Below, in pieces: positions 43,928-54,200 of a DNA stretch of 64,000 nucleotides. A program made the translations under genes and the position numbers. The notes under the pieces are model-generated. The model saw only the letters and a program-made list of their open reading frames with translations. It was not told where the DNA came from and searched no databases. The DNA comes from Marinomonas alcarazii (GTDB lineage: Bacteria; Pseudomonadota; Gammaproteobacteria; Pseudomonadales; Marinomonadaceae): contig NZ_QKLW01000002.1 in NCBI RefSeq assembly GCF_003208215.1, positions 394,576 through 458,575 on the forward strand, in the 5' to 3' direction. Each line of letters starts with the position of its first letter. Within the stretch, counting starts at the first letter, position 1.

Positions 43928-45403
43928 TTGTTTAGCTCTAGACTGTTACGACCTTTGCATCAAAATAGACGCAACATTCGTCAAAACAAATCACTTGTTG
44001 TTCATCTTAACAGCACCACGCCTATTACCACTATAGAACCTAGGTACTTATCTTTCTCTATTGATATCTCGGTACTTGCTGGTGGCTTTTGGTGGGAAGG
44101 TAGCCAAGGGACACAACGAGGATTAGGCACCCAACGGGTCGAGCCTCTCGATTTACAGCAAGAAAAACTCGATTTATTAGTACAGGCTTTAGGGGCAGCG
44201 TACGTGCGCGTTGGTGGTTCGGAAGCCGACAATATCCATTACTTCACAACCCCCTCTACAACAGACAACCCTGAGGCGCTTATTGTGACCCAAGAAATGT
44301 GGCATCAGCTGCATGACTTTTGTCAGCGCAATGAATTGGGTCTTATGTTTACCATGAAATATGGCCTATTCGATCGCCGTCAACAAGGCAACTGGCAAGC
44401 CTACGAAGTCAAATCACTTTTGGAATACAGCCAAGCTCACGGGCAAAACATCGACATTTGTGAGCTGGGTAATGAGCTAAATGCTTATTGGGCATTTCAT
44501 GGTCTCACATCCCAACCAAGTGCGAAAAATCTCGCCAAAGATTATGATGTCTTCATTCGTTGTGTTCGACAATATAGCCCCAATAGCAAAATTGCTGGCC
44601 CAGGCAGTGCTTTCTGGCCCCGAATTGGTGAAGCCATAAAGCCATTTAGCAACCTGTCCGCTTCGTTTCTAGAGTCCCTAGAAGAGTCACTCGACATTGT
44701 AGATTGGCACTATTACCCGTTTCAAAGCAGCCGCTCTCCTGTCAAAACCCGATCTGCTTCAATCAGCAACCTTCTTTCACCAAATTCTCTTTTAGATTAT
44801 GAAAAATATTCGCGCCAACTAGAGAAACTTCGCCATCAGCATCAACCCAACGCCCAATTATGGACCGGGGAAACAGGCTCAGCCCAGTGTGGCGGACAAG
44901 CAAAATTATCAGATCGCTTTGCTTCTTGTTTCTGGTGGGCAGACCAACTCGGCAGAGGCGCGAAAATCGGTCAAAAAGTCATGATAAGACAAAGCTTAAT
45001 TGGCGGCGACTACGCACTTATTAACCGACAAACTCTCAACCCCAACCCAGATTATTGGGTCAGCTGGCTATGGGGTAAGCTCATGGGAGAACATGTTTTT
45101 GATGTGCAAAGTGATGACCCTTATGTACAAGTTTATTGCCATAGCGCGAAAAAAGCTGGCAAATGCACCCTGCTCATTATCAACATGTCGGCCAGCCCAA
45201 AAATTCTACAATGCAATGGCTTTGGATCGAAAAAGAAACGCTTTGAGATTACCGCAGACTCACTCACGTCAAAAAAGATACGCATCAACGGCCTAAAACC
45301 AAAATTCAGAAATGGCAAAGTGAAACTCAAAGACTTCCCTAAATTATCTAAGCTCAATCTCGTCAGCCCATACAGCATTAATTTTTGGTGTTTTACCGTA
45401 TAA
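43928..45403 (+). CDS. Heparanase-like glycoside hydrolase, GH79 family
   Basis: The 491-aa frame starts with TTG at 43928, with AGAAG just upstream. There is no good in-frame ATG before the conserved part. The TIM barrel shows the acid/base glutamate in ELGNELNAYW (residue 183) and the nucleophile in WTGETGSAQCGG (residue 315). It continues through LSDRFASCFWWADQLGRGAK and NPDYWVSWLWGKLMG, which line up with vertebrate heparanase and bacterial GH79 enzymes. A C-terminal beta domain follows. No signal peptide is clear. Members hydrolyse glucuronide links in heparan-sulfate-like or plant glycans. The actual substrate here is unknown. Confidence 0.85.
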   Translation: MFSSRLLRPLHQNRRNIRQNKSLVVHLNSTTPITTIEPRYLSFSIDISVLAGGFWWEGSQGTQRGLGTQRVEPLDLQQEKLDLLVQALGAAYVRVGGSEADNIHYFTTPSTTDNPEALIVTQEMWHQLHDFCQRNELGLMFTMKYGLFDRRQQGNWQAYEVKSLLEYSQAHGQNIDICELGNELNAYWAFHGLTSQPSAKNLAKDYDVFIRCVRQYSPNSKIAGPGSAFWPRIGEAIKPFSNLSASFLESLEESLDIVDWHYYPFQSSRSPVKTRSASISNLLSPNSLLDYEKYSRQLEKLRHQHQPNAQLWTGETGSAQCGGQAKLSDRFASCFWWADQLGRGAKIGQKVMIRQSLIGGDYALINRQTLNPNPDYWVSWLWGKLMGEHVFDVQSDDPYVQVYCHSAKKAGKCTLLIINMSASPKILQCNGFGSKKKRFEITADSLTSKKIRINGLKPKFRNGKVKLKDFPKLSKLNLVSPYSINFWCFTV

Positions 45404-45407
45404 GCTG

Positions 45408-46172
45408 TCAACAATAGGCCCAAGTCATAATATGGTCATCCTGTATTTTATAGCGAGCATGTAAAGTAAAACCGGATCCGACAACGAAGCTTAATTGACG
45501 CCTAACCCGAAATTCGAACGCCTCATCATCAGTGGCAACCAAAGCGACGTCCAGAAAGTCAAAAAACTCACCAACCAGAGGAAATAAGGCTTTATAAACA
45601 CTTTCTTTGAGCGAGAATAACAATAAGGTCGAACGTTTTTTCTCCACGCCCATTGCTTCTAGTATTTCAAACTCAGACGCTAACCCTATTAGATTAGCCG
45701 CATCAAACTTATCCGCATGATCAAGCAACTCTAGATCAATGCCAATGTGTTGAATCGCTTGTTTTGATCTTGGCAATATCACCGCAACGGCTTGCTTCTC
45801 AGTATGAGAAATACTGCCTATGTAGTCTTCTGGCCAAACAGGTGAGCCGTCTTTAGCCTTTGGAATATCTGTCAGAGGCAAATTTAAACAGCTTTGCCGA
45901 TGACGAACAGCAAGCCGCCCCGCCAAAAAGCTTGCTTTACGCTTAGCTCTCCAATTGCTATAGCCTGACGGCTTTGCAATAGAGGCTTCATAGTCTGTCG
46001 CAACCAAAGACTCTTCTTTAAAAATAAGATGGCTCACATGTAAAACATGAGTACCAAACAACAGTATTTGCGTTTGGGAATAGCAATTCACTTTAACATC
46101 CATATAAAAGCTCAATATGAAAATCATACCGAGCAAATTTCCCTTACCAAGCGAGAAAAACGCTTGATTCAT
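45408..46172 (-). CDS. 4'-Phosphopantetheinyl transferase, EntD/Sfp type
   Basis: Loads the phosphopantetheine arm on carrier domains such as the NRPS thiolation domain encoded at 51294. The 254-aa protein has the family motifs SISHTEKQAVAVI, GIDLELLDHADKF with metal-binding aspartate and glutamate, and FSLKESVYKALFPL. The N-terminal 70 residues match EntD-like proteins less well, and the start is uncertain. It faces the GH79 gene tail to tail and lies divergent from the iron ABC transporter, with an entA remnant between. Confidence 0.88.
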   Translation of the reverse strand: MNQAFFSLGKGNLLGMIFILSFYMDVKVNCYSQTQILLFGTHVLHVSHLIFKEESLVATDYEASIAKPSGYSNWRAKRKASFLAGRLAVRHRQSCLNLPLTDIPKAKDGSPVWPEDYIGSISHTEKQAVAVILPRSKQAIQHIGIDLELLDHADKFDAANLIGLASEFEILEAMGVEKKRSTLLLFSLKESVYKALFPLVGEFFDFLDVALVATDDEAFEFRVRRQLSFVVGSGFTLHARYKIQDDHIMTWAYC

Positions 46173-46187
46173 CCTATAACAATCTTA

Positions 46188-46307
46188 CTAGGTGTTTAAC
46201 GTAACTCCACTGTCTACAACGATATCCTGCGTAGTGACATGGTTCGGCATATCGGAGTCAAAGAACAATATCACCTGAATACCAGCCTGCTGAGCAATGT
46301 CCCCCAT
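46188..46307 (-). pseudogene. Remnant of entA (2,3-dihydro-2,3-dihydroxybenzoate dehydrogenase), C-terminal end only
   Basis: On the minus strand a 39-codon stretch reads GDIAQQAGIQVILFF, then SDMPNHVT, then TQDIVVDSGVTLN before a stop. This lines up with the end of EntA/VibA-type short-chain dehydrogenases (GKIARPQEIA..ILFLASDLASHIT.QDIVVDGGST), with one residue lost and the GG changed to SG. No upstream part of the enzyme is present, so it is a decayed fragment. It indicates that catecholate-siderophore biosynthesis genes once stood between the PPTase and the iron importer. Confidence 0.75.
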
Positions 46308-46430
46308 TAATTATAAGTTTTTTTAGCGCTATGCAAGCTTCCCCACACCTTCTTATGATAATAATTCTTAAAAGCATCTTAAATCTTATTAATATATTGC
46401 TAAATTTTCGCCTATCCGTAATATCTCAAA

Positions 46431-46450
46431 CAAAAATCATTCTCAATAAA
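46431..46450 (+). promoter_or_regulatory. Fur box upstream of the ferric-siderophore binding protein
   Basis: CAAAAATCATTCTCAATAAA contains ATCATTCTCA, a strong half of the Fur consensus, with an AT-rich second half. It lies 14-33 nt before the ATG, so iron-bound Fur should block this promoter. Confidence 0.75.
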
Positions 46451-46463
46451 AGGACATCCTTTA

Positions 46464-47564
46464 ATGAATCCACGCGCACTGCTTATTTTAGCGTTAGGTA
46501 TCTCTATTTTTGCTGGTTCCGTTCAAGCAAAAATGACGGTCATTGACGACGTTTTGGGTAGAAAAGTTGAACTAGACTTACCTGCCAAGCGTGTCATTTT
46601 AGGTTTTTACGCTGAAGATTACATGGCCATAGGTACTGAAAACGCACTAGATAATGTAGTTGGAATTTCTCGTGACACTTGGGAAGGATGGCGCCCTTCA
46701 AGCTGGAGTCTTTATACGAATTATCGTCCTTCGTTAAAAAGCATCCCTGATGTTGGAGAAGTAGAAGCTCAAACTTTCTCTATTGAAAAAGTCATCAGTC
46801 TTAAGCCGAGTGTTGTTCTTCTAGCAGATTGGCAATATAAAGGCCTTGGTACGGATGCCGAACGCTTAGAAAATGCAGGCATTCCAATTGTGGTTGTCGA
46901 TTACAATGCTCAAACACTAGAGCGCCACATCAAGAGCACACAAATTATTGGTGAATTAACTGGGCAAGAAAAACGTGCTCAAGAAATCGCAGATAACTAT
47001 AAACACACTATAGAATCAACCTTACAGCGTATAAAAGCCGCTAAACTACCAAAACCACGCACTTATGTTGAGTTTGGCAATAAAGGCCCGAGTCAATATA
47101 GTTTCACTTATGGTAAAAATATGTGGGGGGCTGTGATTACCATGATGGAAGGCGATAATATTGCTGCACCATTTGTAGAGTGGTGGGGACCAATGAACCC
47201 GGAGCAGGTTCTGGCTTCTCGACCTGAAGTTGTATTTCTAGCAGGCACAGAATCAGGTGTGGCAGGCGATGCAATAGCCATGGGACAAGGTGTCGATAGA
47301 AAACTGGCTGAATCTCGTCTCGCGGGTTATAAAGCTCGCACTGGCTGGAACCAAATGCCAGCAGTAAAAAACAACCGCGTATACGGTATTTACCAAGGTG
47401 CTTCCCGTTCTATTTTAGATGCCTCTATGGTTCAGTTTATCGCTAAATCTATGTACCCTAGCTTATTCAAGGACATAGACCCAGAGCAGGAATACTTAAA
47501 CTTTTATAAGAAGTATTTACCCATCATGCCAACAGGCACCTTTACCGCCCAAATATCAGAGTAA
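46464..47564 (+). CDS. Ferric-siderophore ABC transporter, periplasmic binding protein
   Basis: The 366-aa protein has a signal peptide ending GSVQA at about residue 22. It has the class III (FepB/FhuD/BtuF-like) binding-protein pattern: VIDDVLGRKVELDLPAKRVIL, VGISRDTWEGW, IEKVISLKPSVVLLADWQ, NPEQVLASRPEVVFLAG. It is preceded by a Fur box and followed by a terminator and then by the remnant of a second such gene. The matching permease and ATPase are at 47919 and 48975. Siderophore type cannot be told. Confidence 0.9.
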   Translation: MNPRALLILALGISIFAGSVQAKMTVIDDVLGRKVELDLPAKRVILGFYAEDYMAIGTENALDNVVGISRDTWEGWRPSSWSLYTNYRPSLKSIPDVGEVEAQTFSIEKVISLKPSVVLLADWQYKGLGTDAERLENAGIPIVVVDYNAQTLERHIKSTQIIGELTGQEKRAQEIADNYKHTIESTLQRIKAAKLPKPRTYVEFGNKGPSQYSFTYGKNMWGAVITMMEGDNIAAPFVEWWGPMNPEQVLASRPEVVFLAGTESGVAGDAIAMGQGVDRKLAESRLAGYKARTGWNQMPAVKNNRVYGIYQGASRSILDASMVQFIAKSMYPSLFKDIDPEQEYLNFYKKYLPIMPTGTFTAQISE

Positions 47565-47580
47565 AATACGCCTCAACTCA

Positions 47581-47636
47581 GCCTATAAAGGAGGAGCATA
47601 CGCTCTCTCCTCTATAGGCCTGTTCAGGCCCTTTTT
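47581..47636 (+). terminator. Terminator region after the binding-protein gene
   Basis: GGCCT and AGGCC (47617-47630) form a stem with a 4-nt loop followed by CTTTTT. A larger imperfect hairpin (GCCTATA..TATAGGC, 47581-47619) lies just before. Together they would end or attenuate transcription before the permease genes. Confidence 0.75.
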
Positions 47637-47689
47637 AGGCCCAGCTTTTGCTCTATATTGAAATGACTCTTAAATGCACTTTAAATCGT

Positions 47690-47918
47690 AATAAAGTTCT
47701 TGATTAATTCTCATCTATCCGTAAGATTCCAAACAGAAATAATTCTCAATAAAAAAGGCTCATTAATGGATCTGCGTATAACTATGAGATTAGCCATCGA
47801 TAGGGCTTTATACAAATGTTCAACATCTAGAAGCAGCAGATGTTTCAAATGACGCTATTAATCACATAGCCCGACTAGAGCGATACATCAAAAGCACACA
47901 AATTCCTGGTAAATAATA
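47690..47918 (+). pseudogene. Decayed duplicate of the siderophore binding-protein gene with its promoter
   Basis: The segment repeats the 46401-46465 leader (CTATCCGTAA, a Fur-like ATAATTCTCAATAAA at 47736-47753, then a start-codon region ATGGATCTGCG). After unrelated or scrambled sequence it ends with a stretch (about 47874-47916) that matches 46915-46957 of the intact gene at about 36 of 43 bases. That piece encodes LERYIKSTQIPGK and then a stop, against LERHIKSTQIIGE in the intact gene. Most of the coding region is gone. It lies directly before the permease, suggesting the operon once had a tandem binding-protein pair. The leftover Fur-type promoter may drive the permease. Confidence 0.8.
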
Positions 47919-48971
47919 ATGCAATCAGCCTTAATCTCTGATGCCGTATCAAAGCAACGACACAGTGAAAAACGTCGTTGGACAGTCATCAGTATCTTAC
48001 TCGCCGTTCTTGCCTTTTCTTTTGTATTAGATATCGCAACAGGCCCTTCTTTGCTAAACGTTAAAGATGTGGCTAAAGCGCTATTGAATCTTATTGGTTT
48101 TCCTGTCGAAGTAGATGCAACAACACAAGTCATTGTCTCCAGCTTACGCCTACCAATCGCGATTATGGCGATCGTTGTGGGTGGCGTATTAGGTGTGGGT
48201 GGCGCTGAAATGCAAACTCTACTTAATAACTCCATGGCGAGCCCCTACACCTTAGGAATGGCGGCCGCGGCGGGCTTTGGTGCTGCGATGATGTTGTATT
48301 TCGGCTCTTTAGGCATCAATACAAATATTGCCGTTCCATTAGGGGCCTTCATTTGCTGTATGCTAGCGGCCGCGTTTTTATTTGCCCTAGCAACCATGAG
48401 ACACATCAGCTCAGGCCAACTTATCTTGGCTGGTATCGCATTGTTGTTTTTATTCCAGTCACTGCTATCACTTGTACAATTTGTCTCTTCTCCAGAATTA
48501 AGCCAACAAATCCTATTTTGGCTGTTCGGCAGCTTATCAAAAGCTTCTTGGTCTAATCTTGTCATTATTATCAGCGTGACGGTCATCTGTATGTTCTTTT
48601 TAATACGAGATGCGTGGAAGCTAACCGCATTGCGCTTAGGTGAAGAAAGAGCCAAAAGCCTTGGAGTGAACATCACTCAACTTAGGTTACGTACTTTAAT
48701 AATCGTTGCCGTTATGACGGCAACAGTGACCAGCTTTGTAGGCATTATTGGATTTGTCGGCATTGTGGCACCTAACATCGCGAAGATGTTAGTAGGAGAA
48801 GATCAACGCTTCTTTTTGCCTTTGTCATTTATTATAGGGGCGTTTTTACTCTCTAGTGCATCAGTGTTGTCTAAAGTAATCGTGCCTGGCGCACTCTTCC
48901 CAATCGGCATTGTCACTGCCATCATTGGTGTGCCCTTCTTCTTTTGGCTGATTTTAGGTAAAAGGCGCTAA
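47919..48971 (+). CDS. Ferric-siderophore ABC transporter permease, FecCD family
   Basis: The 350-aa protein has about nine to ten predicted helices with FecCD features: SLRLPIAIMAIVVGGVLGVGGAEMQTLLNNSMASPYTLGMAAAAGFGAA, LGEERAKSLGVNI, GFVGIVAPNIAKMLVGEDQRFFLP. Only one permease gene is present, so it should act as a homodimer. The start codon is 1 nt after the stop of the binding-protein remnant. The ATPase follows 3 nt after its stop. Confidence 0.93.
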   Translation: MQSALISDAVSKQRHSEKRRWTVISILLAVLAFSFVLDIATGPSLLNVKDVAKALLNLIGFPVEVDATTQVIVSSLRLPIAIMAIVVGGVLGVGGAEMQTLLNNSMASPYTLGMAAAAGFGAAMMLYFGSLGINTNIAVPLGAFICCMLAAAFLFALATMRHISSGQLILAGIALLFLFQSLLSLVQFVSSPELSQQILFWLFGSLSKASWSNLVIIISVTVICMFFLIRDAWKLTALRLGEERAKSLGVNITQLRLRTLIIVAVMTATVTSFVGIIGFVGIVAPNIAKMLVGEDQRFFLPLSFIIGAFLLSSASVLSKVIVPGALFPIGIVTAIIGVPFFFWLILGKRR

Positions 48972-48974
48972 ACT

Positions 48975-49829
48975 ATGCTGACAGTAAATAACCTTAACGT
49001 CACCTTAGACACCCTCGTTCTAGCAAATGATATGTCCTTTGCTTTAGAGCCAGGTAAAGTAAACGTGATTATCGGACCAAACGGTACAGGCAAAAGCACA
49101 CTTCTAAAAACGTTGTTTGGCGACATTCAAGCTAAATCCGGTGTGGTGTCTTTTGAAAACGAAACACTTCAGCGCAAGCAGCTGTCTCGATGGCGCAAAC
49201 AATTTGGCTATATGCCCCAAGACATTCGTCTTGATGTTGAGTTAAGCGTTTTAGAAGTGGTGTTACTGGGACAATTAAATACTCTAGGGTTTCGCTTGGA
49301 TGACAGCGTTATCGAAGAAGCGCTCTCTGCCTTAGATAAAATTGGCCTGCTGCATCTTGCCGATCGACAGGTCAATAAGCTGAGTGGTGGCCAATGCCAG
49401 ATGATCTTATTCGCTCAAGCTTTGATGCGTAAACCCAAAATCCTCATGCTAGACGAGCCTGTCAGCGCATTGGATCTGCACTTTCAGCACGTTCTTCTTG
49501 ATCATCTAGATGCGCAAACCAAAGAACAAGGCTGGGTTACCATCATGGTGCTTCACGATCTAAATCTTGCCGCGCAATATGCTGACAACCTCTTAGTTCT
49601 CAAAGATGGTAAGCTCGTTGCCAATGGTCACCCAAGTGATATTCTCACACCTTCTTTGGTTAAAAATGTCTATAACGTCAATGCAGACATCACAAAAGAC
49701 TCTGCCGGTATCCCTTTTGTACGCACGATTAGAAATACGCGGACAACTTCCTCCAGCAAAACCTCAGAATCAAATAACCTGTCAGGAACGAGAAAAAAGA
49801 TAATAAGCATCGCTGAAGGTGCTATCTGA
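48975..49829 (+). CDS. Ferric-siderophore ABC transporter ATPase, FecE/FepC family
   Basis: The 284-aa protein has Walker A GPNGTGKST, signature LSGGQCQM, Walker B ILMLDEPVSALD and switch VLHDLNLAAQYAD, matching the FecE/FepC class. The C-terminal 35 residues are Ser/Thr-rich and basic, longer than usual. It is the last transport gene in the operon. The exporter gene follows after 67 nt. Confidence 0.93.
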   Translation: MLTVNNLNVTLDTLVLANDMSFALEPGKVNVIIGPNGTGKSTLLKTLFGDIQAKSGVVSFENETLQRKQLSRWRKQFGYMPQDIRLDVELSVLEVVLLGQLNTLGFRLDDSVIEEALSALDKIGLLHLADRQVNKLSGGQCQMILFAQALMRKPKILMLDEPVSALDLHFQHVLLDHLDAQTKEQGWVTIMVLHDLNLAAQYADNLLVLKDGKLVANGHPSDILTPSLVKNVYNVNADITKDSAGIPFVRTIRNTRTTSSSKTSESNNLSGTRKKIISIAEGAI

Positions 49830-49896
49830 TTCTTCTTAAGACAGCAAAACCCTTGCTTCAAGGTATTATTCCATTAAGGCTTACAGTCACAACATC

Positions 49897-51135
49897 ATGT
49901 TTTCGAAACACCTACTAAAAGATTGGCACTTACTCTCTCCAGCAGGACGAGTTTTGGTCATCAACGGCTTCACTTTCAATCTTGGCTTTTACATGTTACT
50001 GCCTTATCTAGCCGATCATTTGCAGCATAATTTGGGCATCAGTGGTTGGTATGTGGGTCTGATAATAGGGCTTAGAGTATTAAGCCAACAAGGCATGTTT
50101 CTGGTAGGCGGAACTTTAGGTGACAGATTAGGCTACAAACGCCTTATTCTATTAGGCTGCGCTGTACGTATCATTGGTTTTACTTTACTTGGTATTGGTC
50201 AAACGGTTCCCGTCCTAATCTTAGGGGCATTTTGTTCTGGCTTTGCTGGCGCCCTTTTTACACCAAGCAGCCAAGCTTATTTAGCCTCCGAATACCCAGA
50301 GCAAAAAGCCAGAGACAAAGTATTCGCGCTGCAAAATGTCACATCCGGAGCAGGAATGCTGCTAGGGCCATTGGTAGGTTTATCTCTTCTTTATTTCGAT
50401 TTCGCTTTAGTTGGTGTCATTTCAGCGGCTTTATTTACTGTCTTACTGGTCATTCAATGGCGTTATTTACCTGAGTTGGCATCACAAAGAAACACCACAC
50501 ACGCCCACTCAAAATTTTGGCAACAATGGGGGCAAATGCTTACACACAAAGCCTTTATGCAATTTGTCCTGTGCTCTTCCGTTTACCACTTACTGTTTCA
50601 TCAATTGTATATTGCTGTTCCTCACGAAATACGTGCCATCACTCAAGATGTCAGCATTATCACTTGGGTTTTCGCTACTTCTTCTATCTTGGGCGTGTTA
50701 ATGCAAATGCCTGTCAGTCGATTCGTAGAATCCTATTTGGGAACAGCACGCGGAATCGGCTTAGGAATGGCTATGATGGGCTCTAGCTATTTGTGGCTCA
50801 ACCTTAGTTTCTCTTCGTTACCGGCACTGCCCTTTATCCTTTGTGCCGTGTTTTTTAGCCTTGGCTCAATGTTAGTGTTCCCGCTGTTAGGTGCTTATGT
50901 CCCTAAATTTTGTTCTCCCAAAGAACTAGGTAGCCATTACGGATTGTATTCGTGTGTGGGAGGTGTTTACGCTTTTATCGGCAACATCACCACCGGCTGG
51001 CTATTGTCTTCCACCAGCATACATCACGGCTGGGTATGGTCAGGTTTAGCAAGCTTTGGCATTTTGTCTGGAGCACTGCTTTTCTTGCAAGTGAACCAAC
51101 ATATTAAGCGTCAAAACGTAAGTTTAATACGTTAA
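49897..51135 (+). CDS. MFS exporter (MdtH-like), probable siderophore exporter
   Basis: The 412-aa protein has 12 predicted helices. The first half (VINGFTFNLGFYMLLPYLADHL, GLIIGLRVLSQQGMFLVGGTLGDRLGYKRLILLG) resembles MdtH/EntS-type DHA1 exporters, including motif A. Its place between the ferric-siderophore importer and the NRPS on the same strand suggests it secretes the NRPS product. A general drug-export role remains possible. Confidence 0.87.
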   Translation: MFSKHLLKDWHLLSPAGRVLVINGFTFNLGFYMLLPYLADHLQHNLGISGWYVGLIIGLRVLSQQGMFLVGGTLGDRLGYKRLILLGCAVRIIGFTLLGIGQTVPVLILGAFCSGFAGALFTPSSQAYLASEYPEQKARDKVFALQNVTSGAGMLLGPLVGLSLLYFDFALVGVISAALFTVLLVIQWRYLPELASQRNTTHAHSKFWQQWGQMLTHKAFMQFVLCSSVYHLLFHQLYIAVPHEIRAITQDVSIITWVFATSSILGVLMQMPVSRFVESYLGTARGIGLGMAMMGSSYLWLNLSFSSLPALPFILCAVFFSLGSMLVFPLLGAYVPKFCSPKELGSHYGLYSCVGGVYAFIGNITTGWLLSSTSIHHGWVWSGLASFGILSGALLFLQVNQHIKRQNVSLIR

Positions 51136-51293
51136 AACAACGCGCCACTCCCCTTCTATTTTTTACACTTATTCTTATGTAAATTATTACTTAACAGCTT
51201 AATACTAAGGTGACTTTATGTTAATTTAAGTAAATGTTAAGCGTGCTTTAATCACACGCTTCAAATGGACTATTTTTTTGCAGGAGCAAACAA

Positions 51294-54200
51294 ATGATTA
51301 AAAGTCATAGTAATTGCTATGGTTCAAAAGAACCTATTTCTCAACAATCATTTGCCCTACCTCTTTCTACTGCCCAACGAGGGCAATGGATCGCCCAGAA
51401 ACTAGCCCCTAAAGACACTGCCTTTAATATTGCCGAATACCTTGAATTAAAAGGGTTCATTGACGTCATTCACTTTACTTCAGCCATCAGCCAGCTCATC
51501 CGCGAAGCCGATTGCATTCGCTGCCAAATTATTGAAGAAAATGACACAACCTCACAGATAATCCATCAAAATGACGAAGGGTATTTTTCGTTACTGGATA
51601 TGAGCGATAACGACGACCCACATCAAGCTGCGATGAGGTGGATGACAGAGGATATGATGCAACCCCTTACCAAAGCGGGTGATAAATTATGGCGCAGCGC
51701 CCTTATTAAAATAGCCAATAACCATTACTACTGGTACCACCGCTGCCACCATGTCGCTTTAGACGGTTTTGGGGGTAATTTACTGACCCTTAGACTCGCT
51801 CAGATATACAACGCACTGATTAACAACCAGGACGCAGGAGCCAACCCTTTTGGCTCTCTGGCAACACTCATAGAAAGCGAGAATGAATATAAGTCTTCTA
51901 AACGCTATAAGAAAGACCGTCAGTACTGGCTAGAAAACCTAATTGACTTGCCTGACCCCACATCACTATCACAAAGAATCGACCCTTCCCAAGATCAAAA
52001 ACCATTACGTCAATCGTTAACAATATCGCAAACACTAAAAGACACGCTAAGCACTGTTGGACAACAGGTTAATGCCAGCCTACCGCAAACCCTCATCGCA
52101 CTTGTTGCCGCGTATTTTTACAGAATGACAGGCTCGAATGATTTAGTGTTTGCTATGCCGGTTACAGCGAGAACCCAACGCGCCCAACGCAACACCCCAG
52201 GTATGATGGCCAACGCCGTCCCTATCCGACTAAGCTTATCAACTGAAATAACATTAGATGAATTAATTACCCAAGTCTCTAAAGTAGTACTAAAAGCCCT
52301 CCGTCATCAGCAATATCGCTATGAAGACCTAAAGCGTGACCTAGGACTAATGTCTGCAGGACAGCAAATTGCTTCACTGGGTGTCAACATTGAACCCTTT
52401 AACTATGATTTAACATTTGGCAATTGTTCGACCTCTTTGCACAACTTGAGCAATGCTTTAATAGATGATCTCACCGTTTTCGTCTTCGATCGCAACGATA
52501 ATAATGGCCTACAAATTGAATTTGATGCCAATCCAACTCGGTATACTCGAAAAGAGTTAGAAAACCATTTAGTGCAATTTGAGAACCTAATAAACAGCAT
52601 GATAATTGCGCCAAGCAGCCCTATCAGTAAGGCGGCGCTATTAAGCGAAAGTGAACGCTATAAAATTTTACATAGTTGGAACGATACCGTAGCCCCAATA
52701 CCGCAAGAATCCGTTGTGGAGAGCTTTATAAAGCAGGCTAAATGTAGCCCGCTTGCGCCTGCCGTCTCTTCGGGTCAAGGCTCGTTAAACTATTTGCAGC
52801 TCGATGCACTCTCTAATGCTTGGGCCAACAAACTCATAAAAGAGCAAGTTCGCCCTAGTGATTTAGTCGCGATTGCACTCACTCGCAACATGGATATGCT
52901 CGTTGCCCTTTTAGGTACCCTAAAGGCCGGCGCGGCGTATCTCCCCTTGGACCCTGATTTTCCAGAGGAACGTCTTCGCAGCATACTCGAGGACGCGCAA
53001 CCCAAATTAATACTCAGTTGCCACAGTGCTCAAGAACAACTTCCTAAGACCACAACTCCTTGCATATTAATAGACGATCAACACACCGATATTTCATTAG
53101 ACCCAAGTGTCTCTCACCCTACGGGGCTGACTATTTCAAAGAACAGCTCGGCGTATGTAATCTACACATCTGGCTCTACGGGGCGACCTAAAGGTGTAGA
53201 AATTCCGCATAGCGCTTTGATGAATTTTTTATACGCTATGCAAAAAGAGCTCAACCTTACAAGCAAAGATAAATTCTTAGCAGTGACAACCATTTCATTC
53301 GACATTTCTATCCTTGAGTTATTCTTACCATTGACCGTAGGTGCATCTGTTGTCATTGCCGATAGAAAAACGGTTCGTGATCCTCAAGCTTTAACGGAAC
53401 TTGCGGTTAATAAAGGCGTCACTCTACTCCAGGCCACGCCTTCTCTTTGGCAGGCACTATTGCCAACCTACAGCAATGAATTGCATGGCATTAAACCTTT
53501 AGTTGGAGGAGAAGCTTTACCAGGCCATTTAGCTCAAACGATGGCAAAGCTTGGACACCCTGTTATCAACCTCTATGGACCAACAGAAACCACTATCTGG
53601 TCAAGTATTATGCCGCTTGTTAATCAGGCAGATCTTCGTCAACCACCTATTGGTAAACCTATCCTGAATACCCAAATGTATGTATTAGACCACGCTATGG
53701 AACCAACGCCGGTTGGTGTCACAGGGGACTTGTATATTGCAGGAGAAGGTTTAGCGCTAGGTTATTACCAACGCCCAGACTTAACAAACGAACGTTTTTT
53801 ACCTAACCCCTACGGTAGCGAAGGAAGCCGCCTGTATGTCACAGGAGATAAAGCTCGCTGGCGACAAGACGGCATACTGGAATACCAAGGCCGTGACGAT
53901 CACCAAATTAAGATTCGTGGCTTCCGTATCGAAATCGGTGACATAGAATCTGCTTTACTCACGTGTCGTGAAGTGAGTCAGACCGTCGTCGTAGCACAAA
54001 CATCTCCAAACGGAGATAAGCAACTGGTCGCCTATGTTATACCGGTCGACAGCCAACTAGACACGGGCATATTACGTAACCAATTAATAAAAGTCCTGCC
54101 GGATTATATGGTTCCAGCTCACTTCATTTTACTAAACGATATGCCATTAACACCAAACGGCAAAGTAAACCGCAAGGCCCTCCCTTTGCCGACTTGGCAG

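Noticed and set aside
46188..46307. A functional small protein rather than an entA remnant
   Set aside because: The similarity is to the extreme C-terminus of a larger enzyme, with an altered glycine and one missing residue, and no ribosome site is evident.
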